Positions 46,104 through 56,087 of a DNA stretch of 64,000 bases are shown here, piece after piece. How positions within the stretch are numbered: position 1 is the first letter of the stretch; each line of letters starts with the position of its first letter. Under the pieces are notes generated by a model, which saw nothing but the letters and a program-made list of their open reading frames with translations, had not been told where the DNA came from and did not search any database. The DNA comes from Streptomyces sp. NBC_00239 (GTDB taxonomy: Bacteria; Actinomycetota; Actinomycetes; Streptomycetales; Streptomycetaceae), in NCBI RefSeq assembly GCF_036194065.1, contig NZ_CP108095.1:4898001-4962000 (forward strand), read 5' to 3'. The translations under genes were made by a program, and so were the position numbers.

Positions 46104-47090
46104 GTGACTGCTTCCGTGCCCTCCGCCCCGCCCGCCGACACCGGCCGCATCGTCCTGCTGACCGCGAGCCACCGGGTCGCCCCGGGGCTGCTGTCCTGGC
46201 CGGCCTGGCAGACGCTGCGCGCCGCCGACCTCGTGCTGTGCGCCGACCCCGGCCACCCGCAGCTGCCGTACCTGCGGGAGGCCGGCGTCACCGTCGAGTG
46301 CGCCCGGCCCGACGCCCGCGAGCTCGTCGAGGCCTGCGCCGGCGGGCGCACCGTCGTCGTGGTCCCCGGCGGCGAGGGCGACCGGCAGCTCACCGACGGC
46401 CTGGCCCGGCTCGCCGGCTCCGGCCGCCAGAGCATGCCCGACCTGGAACTGCTGCCCGGCTCGTACGACCTGCCCGGAGCCCGGCTCCTCGACCTGGTCC
46501 AGGTCATGGACCGGATCCGGCGCGAGTGCCCCTGGTCCTCCCGGCAGACCCACCCGGGCCTGGCCAAGTACGGCATCGAGGAGGCGTACGAACTCGTCGA
46601 GGCCATCGAGGACGGCGACCGGGACGCGCTGCGCGAGGAACTCGGCGACGTCCTGCTGCAAGTGGTCTTCCACGCGCGGATCGCCGAGGAGCACCCCGAG
46701 GAGCCGTTCTCGATCGACGACGTCGCGGGGACCATCGTGGAGAAGCTCGTCCACCGCCACCCGCACGTCTTCGGCGACGCGGTCGCCGAGACCCCCGAGG
46801 ACGTCAAGGCGCACTGGATGCGGACGAAGGCCGTCGAGAAGCAGCGGGAGTCGGTGACCGACGGGATCCCGCTGGGCCAGCCGGGGCTCGCGCTCGCGGC
46901 GAAGCTGGCGGGCCGGGTCCGCACCGGCGAGGTCGACGTGGAACTGCCGAAGGGCGAGGGGATCGGGTACGAGCTGCTGGCGCTGGCGGCGCGCGCCGAG
47001 ACGGAGGGCATCGATCCGGAGACGGCGCTGAGGGCGGCCGCCCGGGCCTACCGGGACGCCATCCGGGCCGCCGAGGGCCTCGACGCGTAG
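46104..47090 (+). CDS. mazG: Nucleoside triphosphate pyrophosphohydrolase MazG
   Basis: Hydrolyses nucleoside triphosphates to monophosphates and pyrophosphate, removing damaged or alarmone-related nucleotides. The 328-residue protein has an extra N-terminal Rossmann-like half (about 1-125) seen in actinobacterial MazG. The MazG domain follows: LVQVMDRIRRECPWSSRQTH, then the metal-binding helices KYGIEEAYELVEAIEDGD and REELGDVLLQVVFHARI with the ExxE/ExxD acids, and a later HPHVFGD. GTG 46104 has GGAGG at long spacing. It lies downstream of the SurA-like gene and is convergent with the flavohaemoglobin gene nine bases on. Confidence 0.93.
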   Translation: MTASVPSAPPADTGRIVLLTASHRVAPGLLSWPAWQTLRAADLVLCADPGHPQLPYLREAGVTVECARPDARELVEACAGGRTVVVVPGGEGDRQLTDGLARLAGSGRQSMPDLELLPGSYDLPGARLLDLVQVMDRIRRECPWSSRQTHPGLAKYGIEEAYELVEAIEDGDRDALREELGDVLLQVVFHARIAEEHPEEPFSIDDVAGTIVEKLVHRHPHVFGDAVAETPEDVKAHWMRTKAVEKQRESVTDGIPLGQPGLALAAKLAGRVRTGEVDVELPKGEGIGYELLALAARAETEGIDPETALRAAARAYRDAIRAAEGLDA

Positions 47091-47099
47091 CCGGCCGGC

Positions 47100-48323
47100 C
47101 TACCGGCCGTACCGGGGGTTGCGGGGCGCCCGGTCCGAGGGGTTGTGCCAGTGGGTTGCGGGGCGGTCCAGGAACCACTCGCCGAAGCCCAGCGGGCGGG
47201 TGCGGCTGCGGCCGGTGGAGGGGACCGCGTCGTGGAAGATCCGGGCCGGGTCCGCGCCCAGTTCCGCCACGAGGCCCGCGGTCTCGTCGATGAACATCGG
47301 CGGGCCGCTCACGTAGACGTCGTGGTCGGGCCACCGGCCGCGGTTGCCGAGCGCGGTGGCGAGCCGGTCGGTGGCCTGGTGGCGGTGCCTGCCCGGCGCC
47401 GGCGTGATGTAGGTGACGGCCAGCCAGGGGTGCTCCTGCTGCCAGCCGTCGATCAGCGGCCGGTCGTAGAGGTGCGCGCCGTCGCGCGCCACGACGAACA
47501 GCCGCACGTCCTGATCGGGCGGGCGCAGGAGCAGTTCCTCCAGCATGGCCCGGACCGGGGCCCAGCCGGTGCCCGCAGCGACGAAGGTGAGCGGGCGGCC
47601 CGCGTCGCGCCGCAGGGTCATCCGCCCGCCGGCCGCGCCCAGCCGCACGAATTCGCCGGGTCCGGCCTCGCGGACCAGCGCGGTGCTGACCAGGCCCCGG
47701 TCGATGCGGCTGACGTGCAGGTCCAAGGTGTGGTCCGGGCGCGGCGCGTTGCCGATGGAGTAGGTGCGCCAGGTGGTGGGGACCCGCTCGTCGGAGAGGC
47801 TGACGTACTGGCCGGGCGTGTACGGGAGCGGTGCGTGCGGGCGCAGCGTCAGCACCGCGATGTCGTCTCCGTACCGGAGGTGGCGGACGATCTCCGCGTC
47901 CCACCAGGGCGGGTCGGTGCTGCCGGCGGCGCCCGCCATCATCGCGTCCGCGATCAGCGAGTAGGCCTCGCTCCAGGCCTTCTCCACGGTGGGGGTCCAG
48001 GCCGCGCCCGAGCATTCCGCGAGGGCGGCGAGCAGGCTGGTGCCGACGGCCGCGTAGTGCTCGGGCCCGGCGAGGAACTTCCGGTGGTCGCGTCCCAGGT
48101 CCCGCAGGTAGGGGCCGACGGTCTCGTCGCCGAGGTGCGCGATGACGTGGGTCAGTGCGGCGAAGAGCCGGTCCCGCTGCCGCTCCATGTCCGCGGACGC
48201 CGGCGGGAACATCGCCCGGACGCCGGGGTTGTGCCAGAACAGGTGTGAGTAGAAGAACTTGACCGCGTGCTCGGCCCGTCTCTCCACCACCGCGAAGCTG
48301 CTTTTCAAGATCCTCACATCCAC
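47100..48323 (-). CDS. Flavohaemoglobin-like protein (globin + FAD/NAD reductase)
   Basis: About 407 residues. The N-terminal globin domain runs VDVRILKSSFAVVERRAEHAVKFFYSHLF to about 140, with the likely proximal His in AGPEHYAAVGTSLL. Then a ferredoxin-reductase-like module: FAD motif WRTYSIGNAP, NAD-binding AAGTGWAPVRAMLEELL, and a late YVSGPPMF. Such proteins dioxygenate nitric oxide to nitrate. The start is uncertain: the frame is open to ATG 48401, but residues before VDVRIL have low third-position GC and no ribosome site. GTG 48323 is therefore used; GTG 48317 and TTG 48308 are also possible. It is divergent from a cytochrome P450 gene. Confidence 0.85.
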   Translation of the reverse strand: MDVRILKSSFAVVERRAEHAVKFFYSHLFWHNPGVRAMFPPASADMERQRDRLFAALTHVIAHLGDETVGPYLRDLGRDHRKFLAGPEHYAAVGTSLLAALAECSGAAWTPTVEKAWSEAYSLIADAMMAGAAGSTDPPWWDAEIVRHLRYGDDIAVLTLRPHAPLPYTPGQYVSLSDERVPTTWRTYSIGNAPRPDHTLDLHVSRIDRGLVSTALVREAGPGEFVRLGAAGGRMTLRRDAGRPLTFVAAGTGWAPVRAMLEELLLRPPDQDVRLFVVARDGAHLYDRPLIDGWQQEHPWLAVTYITPAPGRHRHQATDRLATALGNRGRWPDHDVYVSGPPMFIDETAGLVAELGADPARIFHDAVPSTGRSRTRPLGFGEWFLDRPATHWHNPSDRAPRNPRYGR

Positions 48324-48467
48324 AAAACGGAAAGTAGGAATGTCTCCTCGGCTCAGGTCAAGGTCTGTCCGATCTGCGGACAGCCGTGGCGAAGCGGTCA
48401 TATGGGATGGGAGTGGCAGGCGTCCGGCGGGGGCGGGCCGGTGCTCCGGGGCGGATACGGTCGGGTG

Positions 48468-49751
48468 GTGCACGAAGAGAACGCAGCCACCCCCGCCCCG
48501 CCGCCGGCCCCGACCCTGTTCGACTGGGAGTTCGCGACCGACCCCTACCCGGCCTACGCCTGGCTGCGCGAGCACGCCCCCGTCCACCGCACCAAGCTGC
48601 CCAGCGGCGTCGAGGCCTGGCTCGTCACGCGGTACGCCGACGCCCGCCAGGCCCTCGCCGACCAGCGGCTGAGCAAGAACCCGGCCCACCACGCGGAGCC
48701 CGCGCACGCGAAGGGCAAGACGGGCATCCCGGGCGAGCGCAAGGCCGAGCTGATGACGCATCTGCTCAACATCGACCCGCCGGACCACACCCGGCTGCGG
48801 CGGCTGGTGTCGAAGGCGTTCACCCCGGGCCGGGTCGCCGAGTTCACCCCGCGCGTCCAGGAGCTGACCGACCACCTCATCGACAAGATCATCGAGAAAG
48901 CGGGGGACGCGTCGGTGGGGGAGGCGGACCTCATCCACGAGTTCGCCTTCCCGCTCCCCATCTACGCCATCTGCGAGATGCTCGGCGTACCGCGGGAGGA
49001 CCAGGACGACTTCCGCGACTGGGCCGGGATGATGATCCGGCACGGCGGCGGCCCGCGCGGGGGAGTGGCCCGCTCGGTCAAGAAGATGCGGAACTACCTG
49101 GTCGAATTGATCCACCGGAAGCGGGACGAACCGGGCGACGACCTGATCTCCGGCCTGATCCGGGCGAGCGACCACGGCGAGCACCTGACGGAGAACGAGG
49201 CCGCCGCGATGGCCTTCATCCTGCTCTTCGCCGGCTTCGAGACCACCGTGAACCTCATCGGAAACGGCGTCCACTCCCTCTTCATGAACCCGGACCAGCG
49301 CGAACGGCTCCAGGCCTCCCTCGCGGCCGGCGAGAGCGACCTGCTGGCCACCGGGGTGGAGGAGCTGCTGCGCTACGACGGCCCGGTCGAGCTGGCCACC
49401 TGGCGGTTCGCCACCCGGGCGCTGACCCTGGGCGGTCAGGAGATCGCCGCCGGCGACCCGGTCCTGGTGGTGCTGGCCGCGGCCGACCGGGACCCCGAGC
49501 GCTTCGCCGAACCCGACACCCTGGACCTGTCCCGTACCGACAACCAGCACCTGGGATACGGGCACGGGATCCACTACTGCCTCGGCGCCCCGCTGGCCCG
49601 GCTGGAGGGCCAGACCGCGCTGGCCACGCTTCTGACGCGGCTGCCCGACCTGCGACTTGCGGTCGATCCGTCCGAACTGCGGTGGCGGGGCGGGCTCATC
49701 ATGCGCGGCCTGCGCACGCTGCCGGTGGAGTTCACGCCGCCCGGGAAGTGA
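48468..49751 (+). CDS. Cytochrome P450 (CYP107-like)
   Basis: A 427-residue soluble bacterial P450. Signature elements are the I-helix oxygen-binding LLFAGFETTVNLIGNG, the K-helix ELLRYDG (ExxR), the PERF-region DPERFAEPDTLDLSR, and the haem loop LGYGHGIHYCLGAPLARLEG with Cys371 as ligand. It resembles the CYP107 family. From the neighbouring eno and rpf genes it may be the counterpart of S. coelicolor CYP107U1, recalled from memory and not searched. The start GTG 48468 has only a weak ribosome site; GTG 48465 is adjacent. No ferredoxin gene is beside it. The divergent flavohaemoglobin-like reductase shares its promoter region. Confidence 0.93.
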   Translation: MHEENAATPAPPPAPTLFDWEFATDPYPAYAWLREHAPVHRTKLPSGVEAWLVTRYADARQALADQRLSKNPAHHAEPAHAKGKTGIPGERKAELMTHLLNIDPPDHTRLRRLVSKAFTPGRVAEFTPRVQELTDHLIDKIIEKAGDASVGEADLIHEFAFPLPIYAICEMLGVPREDQDDFRDWAGMMIRHGGGPRGGVARSVKKMRNYLVELIHRKRDEPGDDLISGLIRASDHGEHLTENEAAAMAFILLFAGFETTVNLIGNGVHSLFMNPDQRERLQASLAAGESDLLATGVEELLRYDGPVELATWRFATRALTLGGQEIAAGDPVLVVLAAADRDPERFAEPDTLDLSRTDNQHLGYGHGIHYCLGAPLARLEGQTALATLLTRLPDLRLAVDPSELRWRGGLIMRGLRTLPVEFTPPGK

Positions 49752-49856
49752 CCTGGGGCGGCGGCGGCGGAGCGCCGCCGGAGTGCCGCCGGAGCCGATC
49801 CTGCCCGATTTCGGAACGGAACCGGATTCAAACATTCCTGACTCACCATCAGGAGT

Positions 49857-49872
49857 GTGACCTTTACGTGAT
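49857..49872 (+). promoter_or_regulatory. MtrA-box-like direct repeat upstream of first rpf gene
   Basis: gtgac (49857-49861), six bases, then gtgat (49868-49872). An 11-base-period direct repeat of this shape resembles the MtrA recognition sequence, and a matching one precedes the second rpf gene. It lies about 85-100 bases upstream of the start codon. Confidence 0.45.
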
Positions 49873-49957
49873 CTGGGGTGCATCGACTTGTGACAAGCGT
49901 TCGAAGCCCGCTACGTTCGCCGTCGCCCCTTTGCCCTTACGCGAAAGGTCCACTCAC

Positions 49958-51001
49958 ATGCGTTCCGGGAACGGCCGCCACAGGCGTCCTCGTCAGGCCC
50001 CCGCGCTCGTCGTCACGGCCGGAGTCGCCGGCTCCGCCCTCGCGCTGCCGCTGCTCGCCGCCACGAACGCCTCGGCAGCGGACACGTCCACGTGGGACAA
50101 GGTGGCCGAGTGCGAGAGCGGCGGCACGTGGAGCGCCGACTTCGGCAACGGCTCCTACGGCGGGCTCCAGTTCACCCAGGAGATGTGGAAGAGCGGCGGC
50201 GGGCTGGAGTTCGCCGCCCGCGCCGACCTCGCCAGCCGCTCGCAGCAGATAGCCGTCGCCGAGCGCGTCCTCGGCGCCAAGGGCCCCGCCGCCTGGCCGC
50301 TGTGCGCCACCACCGCCGGCCTCGGCGCGAAGGGCCCCGCCGCCGACGTCGACCCCGGCTCCGCCGCCTCGCCGCGCCCGGTCGCGCCCGCACCGGTGCG
50401 CCCCGACGAGCTGCCGGAGAGTGCCGCCAAGCCGGCCACGCCCGCGAAGCCGGTCACCCCGGCGGTGCCGGTCACCCCGGGCTCGCCGACCACTCCGCCG
50501 CCCGCCTCCGGCCTGCCCACCACGCCCACCACGCCCACCACTCCGGGCACGCCCGGCACCCCCACCGCTCCCGGTGCGACGGACCCGAGCACTCCGGCCG
50601 TCCCCGCGACTCCGGGGACCCCGGGCACTCCCGGCACGCCGGGCCTCCCCGCGACCCCGGCGCTGCCCGGCACCCCCGGCGCTCCGGCCGTCCCGGGCAC
50701 CCCGGGCGCCACCCCCGAGAGCCCCGCCGCGTCGACGCCCGCCCCGGGCGAGGCCACCGGCCGGCACCGCGGTGCGGCCGCCGAGGAGGGCGCCGGCTCC
50801 ACCGGCACCCCGTCGGGCATCGAGACCCAGACGGTCGATCCGACGTACACCGTGCAGCCGGGTGACAGCCTGTCCGAGATCGCGAACGTCAAGGGCGTGA
50901 AGGGTGGATGGAACGCCCTCTACGAGGCGAACGAGCGCCTGATCGGCGAGGACGCGGACCTGATCCAGCCCGGCCAGAACCTCGATCTCCGCCAGAAATA
51001 G
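49958..51001 (+). CDS. rpfC: Resuscitation-promoting factor with LysM, Pro/Thr-rich linker
   Basis: A 347-residue secreted cell-wall hydrolase. There is a signal peptide at about 1-40. The Rpf transglycosylase-like domain spans about 42-115 (STWDKVAECESGGTWSADFGNGSYGGLQF, with the catalytic Glu in AECESGG). A long linker follows, with many TPGTP/VPATPG repeats (about 120-285). A C-terminal LysM (TYTVQPGDSLSEIANVKGVKGGWNALYEAN) binds peptidoglycan. Such proteins cleave peptidoglycan during spore germination. ATG 49958 follows GAAAGG. The symbol is given by position beside rpfA and eno, as remembered from S. coelicolor. Unlike the next gene it has no visible riboswitch. Confidence 0.88.
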   Translation: MRSGNGRHRRPRQAPALVVTAGVAGSALALPLLAATNASAADTSTWDKVAECESGGTWSADFGNGSYGGLQFTQEMWKSGGGLEFAARADLASRSQQIAVAERVLGAKGPAAWPLCATTAGLGAKGPAADVDPGSAASPRPVAPAPVRPDELPESAAKPATPAKPVTPAVPVTPGSPTTPPPASGLPTTPTTPTTPGTPGTPTAPGATDPSTPAVPATPGTPGTPGTPGLPATPALPGTPGAPAVPGTPGATPESPAASTPAPGEATGRHRGAAAEEGAGSTGTPSGIETQTVDPTYTVQPGDSLSEIANVKGVKGGWNALYEANERLIGEDADLIQPGQNLDLRQK

Positions 51002-51099
51002 GGGCACTTCGGGCAGGGCTGATGCCCCGTTAAGGGTTGAATGTCCGAATTTGATCAAGTGAGACATGCGTCTCTTCGGTCCCCCCGCCCGACCGGGCC

Positions 51100-51115
51100 G
51101 TGACGCTTCCGTAAT
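51100..51115 (+). promoter_or_regulatory. MtrA-box-like direct repeat upstream of rpfA
   Basis: gtgac (51100-51104), six bases, then gtaat (51111-51115): the same GTGAC-N6-GTNAT pattern and 11-base period as upstream of the first rpf gene. It sits about 135 bases before the riboswitch, at a promoter-like distance. Confidence 0.45.
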
Positions 51116-51247
51116 ACGCGGGCTCACCTGCGCAAATGCCCCTCCGGGAGGGGCGGGTAAGGGCGCTTTCTCCCCGATGTCCGACCTTGAACATCGGGGA
51201 GACGTCTGTCTACGGTCTGAACCGCTCGCCACCGCGGGCCCCTTCGA

Positions 51248-51442
51248 CCGCATCGCCGAATCCTGCCGGCGGACGGAGGGAACAGTCGTCGCGCAAGCGC
51301 CGAAGGCAGGAGCGGGGGACCCAAGGTAAGCGCCCGACACGGCCGTTGAGAGACGGCCGGGAACGGCTTGGGGTGAAGCCGCGCGCTCGTCGCGCGGCCG
51401 GGCAGTCTCATCAGCCCGAATCCGACAGCTCACCTCGCAGGC
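51248..51442 (+). ncRNA. ydaO/yuaA-type c-di-AMP riboswitch in the rpfA leader
   Basis: The leader carries the conserved blocks of the ydaO class in order: gccgaatcctgcc (51255-51267), gcgggggaccca (51312-51323), ggggtgaagcc (about 51370-51380), and cccgaatccgacagct (about 51415-51430) followed by cacctcgcaggcg. The class senses cyclic di-AMP and generally turns off expression of wall-remodelling and osmolyte genes. Just 3' a helix can form between ctcacc (51429-51434) and ggtgag (51446-51451). It overlaps both the aptamer's end and the GGTGAGGAG ribosome site of rpfA, so a translational off-switch is possible alongside termination. Confidence 0.9.
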
Positions 51443-51461
51443 GTCGGTGAGGAGAAGTTCC

Positions 51462-52172
51462 ATGCTGCTTTCGGGCAAGGGCAAGCACCGTCGTCCCTCC
51501 AAGGCCACCCGCATCGTGACGCTCGCCGGCGTCACCGGTGCCGCCGTCGCCGCCCCGCTGATGGCCGCGGGCACCGCCAGCGCCGCCACCACCTCCGAGT
51601 GGGACGCCGTCGCGCAGTGCGAGTCCGGCGGCGACTGGTCGATCAACACGGGCAACGGCTACTACGGCGGCCTGCAGTTCTCTTCCTCCACCTGGGCGGC
51701 CTTCGGCGGCACCGCCTACGCCCCGCAGGCCAACCAGGCCAGCAAGTCCCAGCAGATAGCCATCGGCGAGAAGGTCCTCGCGGGCCAGGGCAAGGGCGCC
51801 TGGCCGAGCTGCGGCGTCGGCCTGTCCCGTACGGCCAACGGCGGCTCCGACGCGGGCTCCGGCTCGGGTTCGGGCTCCGGCTCCGGCAAGAGCTCCTCCT
51901 CCAAGCCTGCCGAGCAGCGCAAGGAGACCCGCAAGGAGACCCGCGAGGAGAGCGCGCCGACCACCCGCTCCGAGCGCCCGGCCGCCCCCTCCGCGCCCAC
52001 GGGCTACAAGAAGGGTGACGGCTCGTACGAAGTGAAGGCCGGCGACACCCTCGGCACCATCGCCGCCGCACACGGCGTCAAGGGCGGCTGGGAGAAGCTC
52101 TTCGAGCTCAACAAGGACATCGTCACCGATGCCAACCTGATCTACCCGGGCCAGAAGCTGCACCTCGCCTGA
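51462..52172 (+). CDS. rpfA: Resuscitation-promoting factor A (Rpf + LysM)
   Basis: A 236-residue secreted peptidoglycan hydrolase. Signal peptide about 1-42 ends in GTASAA. The Rpf domain spans about 43-118 ([33 protein letters not shown], catalytic Glu in QCESGG). A Gly/Ser and charged linker follows, then a C-terminal LysM ([31 protein letters not shown]). ATG 51462 has GGAG seven bases upstream. Expression is predicted to be controlled by the ydaO riboswitch in its long leader, as established for rpfA of S. coelicolor. It is followed by a strong terminator and then eno. Confidence 0.95.
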   Translation: MLLSGKGKHRRPSKATRIVTLAGVTGAAVAAPLMAAGTASAATTSEWDAVAQCESGGDWSINTGNGYYGGLQFSSSTWAAFGGTAYAPQANQASKSQQIAIGEKVLAGQGKGAWPSCGVGLSRTANGGSDAGSGSGSGSGSGKSSSSKPAEQRKETRKETREESAPTTRSERPAAPSAPTGYKKGDGSYEVKAGDTLGTIAAAHGVKGGWEKLFELNKDIVTDANLIYPGQKLHLA

Positions 52173-52202
52173 GGCACCGCCACCCCGGTCACCCGAAGTT
52201 CC

Positions 52203-52243
52203 CCTCCGCCCGGTGCGTCGTCCGCGAACGCACCGGGCGGAGG
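52203..52243 (+). terminator. Perfect 15-bp hairpin terminator after rpfA
   Basis: cctccgcccggtgcg (52203-52217) and cgcaccgggcggagg (52229-52243) pair without mismatch, 30 bases past the rpfA stop. Confidence 0.88.
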
Positions 52244-53790
<1,547 letters not shown>

Positions 53791-53799
53791 CCGGCCCTT

Positions 53800-53831
53800 C
53801 AGAGGCGCACGCCCCGTCAGAGGCGCACGCC
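53800..53831. repeat. Short direct repeat after eno
   Basis: cagaggcgcacgcc occurs at 53800-53813 and 53818-53831, directly after the eno stop. No terminator hairpin was recognised here, so eno and divIC may be co-transcribed. Confidence 0.55.
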
Positions 53832-53902
53832 TCCCTGCGTCCCCGCACTCGGTCCCGTACCGTGTGCGGGGACGTACGGCTTTGCAGAGGGGAGGCGGAC
53901 AG

Positions 53903-54385
53903 ATGGCCGGGAACCGCGACCGGTTCTCCACCGCGACCAGGCTCAAGCAGCTCGGTGAGCGGACCGCCGCCCACGTCTACCGCTCGCAGTCCCGCCGCCA
54001 GGTCCGGCGCAGCCGCCTGACCGGACGCGCGGCCCTGCTGGCCCTCGTCCTCTGCACCCTGATCGTCGCCCTCGCGTACCCGATGCGCCAGTACGTGTCC
54101 CAGCGCTCGGACATCGCGGAACAGCAGCGCACCGCCGACGAGGCGCGCGAGCGCCTGGAGGAGCTGCGCGACGAGAAGGCCCGCTGGCAGGACCCGGCCT
54201 ACGTGGAACAGCAGGCGCGCAAGCACCTGCACTACGTACGCCCCGGGGAGATCGGCTACACCGTGATCGACCCCGAGGCCGCGGAGGCCGAGCGCCGCCG
54301 CGCCGGCGAAGGCGCCAGCGACCGCCCCTGGTACTCCAACGTGTGGGACGGCGTCGACAAGGCCGACCGGCCCGAAGACGACTGA
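53903..54385 (+). CDS. divIC: Septum formation initiator DivIC (FtsB family)
   Basis: A 160-residue bitopic membrane protein of the FtsB/DivIC family that helps assemble the division septum with FtsL and FtsQ. Basic cytoplasmic residues 1-40 precede one span at about 44-62 (ALLALVLCTLIVALAYPM). A short extracellular coiled coil follows (about 68-105, ERLEELRDEKARWQDPAYVEQQARKHL), then the conserved RPGEIGYTVID. ATG 53903 follows GGGGAGG by seven bases. Its position after eno is standard in actinobacteria. Confidence 0.93.
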   Translation: MAGNRDRFSTATRLKQLGERTAAHVYRSQSRRQVRRSRLTGRAALLALVLCTLIVALAYPMRQYVSQRSDIAEQQRTADEARERLEELRDEKARWQDPAYVEQQARKHLHYVRPGEIGYTVIDPEAAEAERRRAGEGASDRPWYSNVWDGVDKADRPEDD

Positions 54386-54479
54386 CCCGCGCGGGGGAGC
54401 CGTCCGTCCCGCGCCCTCCGCCCCATCCCCGTCCGACCCGTCCCCGTCCGATCCCGAACGAAGAGACTTCACAGCAGGC

Positions 54480-55058
54480 ATGGAAACGCCCCCGCCCCAG
54501 ACCGACCGGTCCGAGCCGACCGACGCCGACATCGAAGCGTTCAAGCAGCAGCTGGGCCGCCCGCCGCGCGGCCTGCGGGCCATCGCGCACCGCTGCCCCT
54601 GCGGACAGCCGGACGTCGTCGAGACGGCCCCGAGGCTCCCGGACGGCACCCCCTTCCCGACCCTGTACTACCTGACCTGCCCGCGCGCCTCGGGTGCCAT
54701 CGGCACCCTGGAAGGCTCGGGGCTGATGAAGGAGATGCAGGACCGGCTCTCCACCGACCCGGAGCTGGCCGCCGCCTACCGGGCCGCGCACGAGGACTAC
54801 ATCGCCCGCCGCGACGCCATCGAGGTACTCCAGGGCTTCCCCAGCGCCGGCGGCATGCCGGACCGCGTGAAGTGCCTGCACGTGCTCGTCGGCCACTCCC
54901 TGGCCGCCGGACCCGGCGTGAACCCCTTCGGCGACGAGGCCCTCGCGCTGCTCCCCGAGTGGTGGGCCAAGGGCGCCTGCGTCACGCCGTGCGCGGAGCG
55001 GAAGCCCGCGGACGGCGAGGCCGCGGACGGGACCGCCGGCGGGCAGGAGTCCGAGTGA
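54480..55058 (+). CDS. DUF501 domain-containing protein
   Basis: A 192-residue protein of the DUF501 family, conserved beside divIC and ppx across actinobacteria but without known function. Recognisable parts are LGRPPRGLRAIAHRCPCGQPDVVETAPRLPDGTPFPTLYYLTCPRA, with the HRCPCG cysteines suggesting metal binding, and a C-terminal DRVKCLHVLVGHSLAAGPGVNPFGDEAL with a further Cys/His. ATG 54480 has a weak ribosome site. Its stop overlaps the ppx start (GTGA), so the two are coupled. Confidence 0.92.
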   Translation: METPPPQTDRSEPTDADIEAFKQQLGRPPRGLRAIAHRCPCGQPDVVETAPRLPDGTPFPTLYYLTCPRASGAIGTLEGSGLMKEMQDRLSTDPELAAAYRAAHEDYIARRDAIEVLQGFPSAGGMPDRVKCLHVLVGHSLAAGPGVNPFGDEALALLPEWWAKGACVTPCAERKPADGEAADGTAGGQESE

Positions 55059-56026
55059 CCCGGGTAGCGGCGATCGACTGCGGTACGAACTCGATCCGCC
55101 TGCTCGTCGCGGACGTCCACCCGGCCACCGGCGAGCTGGTGGAGCTGGACCGGCGGATGACCGTCGTCCGGCTCGGCCAGGGCGTGGACAAGACCGGCCG
55201 GCTGGCCCCGGAGGCGCTGGAGCGCACCTTCGCGGCCTGCCGCGAGTACGCCGCGCTGATCAAGGAGTTCGGGGCGGAGCACCTGCGCTTCGTGGCCACC
55301 TCCGCCTCCCGCGACGCGGAGAACCGGGACGACTTCGTCGCCGGCGTCCTCGACATCCTGGGCGTCGAGCCCGAGGTCGTCACCGGTGACCAGGAGGCCG
55401 AGTTCTCCTTCACCGGCGCCACCCGCGAGCTCGCCGGCGCCGATCACCTGGAAAAGCCCTTCCTGGTCGTCGACATCGGCGGCGGCTCCACCGAGTTCGT
55501 GGTCGGCGAGGAACACGTCCGGGCCGCCCGGTCCGTGGACGTCGGCTGCGTGCGGATGACCGAGCGGCACCTGGTCGTCGAGGGCGTGGTCAGCGACCCG
55601 CCCACCGAGGCCCAGATCGCCGCGATCCGCGCCGACATCGAGGCCGCGCTCGACCTGGCCGCCGAGACCGTACCGCTGGCCGAGGCCCGCACCCTGGTCG
55701 GCCTGGCCGGCTCGGTCACCACCGTCGCCGGCATCGCGCTCGGCCTGGACGCGTACGACTCCGCGGCGATCCACCACGCCCGGATCCCGTACGAGACGGT
55801 CCGCGAGATCACCCACCGGATGCTGACGTCCACGCACGCCGAGCGGGCCGCGCTCGGCGTGATGCACCCGGGCCGGGTCGACGTGATCGGCGCCGGCTCC
55901 CTGGTACTGCTCGCGATCATGGAGCGGACGGGCGCCCGCGAGGTCGTCGTCTCGGAGCACGACATCCTGGACGGCATCGCCTTCGCCACCGCAGAAGCGG
56001 CCGAATCCGCCCCCCGGCCATCCTGA
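55055..56026 (+). CDS. ppx: Exopolyphosphatase, Ppx/GppA family
   Basis: A 323-residue phosphatase of the sugar-kinase/Hsp70 actin-like superfamily that degrades polyphosphate or pppGpp. Phosphate-1 loop: AAIDCGTNSIRLLVADV at the start. Phosphate-2: LVVDIGGGSTEFVVGEE near 135. Adenosine-type motif: LVGLAGSVTTVAGIALG near 215. The C-terminal HD-type extension of E. coli Ppx is absent, which matches the short actinobacterial form. GTG 55055 overlaps the DUF501 stop. It ends the eno-divIC-DUF501-ppx run and is followed by a hairpin. Confidence 0.93.
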   Translation: MTRVAAIDCGTNSIRLLVADVHPATGELVELDRRMTVVRLGQGVDKTGRLAPEALERTFAACREYAALIKEFGAEHLRFVATSASRDAENRDDFVAGVLDILGVEPEVVTGDQEAEFSFTGATRELAGADHLEKPFLVVDIGGGSTEFVVGEEHVRAARSVDVGCVRMTERHLVVEGVVSDPPTEAQIAAIRADIEAALDLAAETVPLAEARTLVGLAGSVTTVAGIALGLDAYDSAAIHHARIPYETVREITHRMLTSTHAERAALGVMHPGRVDVIGAGSLVLLAIMERTGAREVVVSEHDILDGIAFATAEAAESAPRPS

Positions 56027-56041
56027 CCCCCGATCCGCCGA

Positions 56042-56079
56042 ACGGCGGCGCCCCGGTCCCGGCACCGGAGCGCCGCCGT
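56042..56079. terminator. Hairpin between ppx and the RelE toxin gene
   Basis: acggcggcgc (56042-56051) and gcgccgccgt (56070-56079) pair perfectly, with additional pairing of ccggt and accgg inside. It lies between convergent genes and can act in both directions. Confidence 0.8.
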
Positions 56080-56087
56080 CGTCGTAC

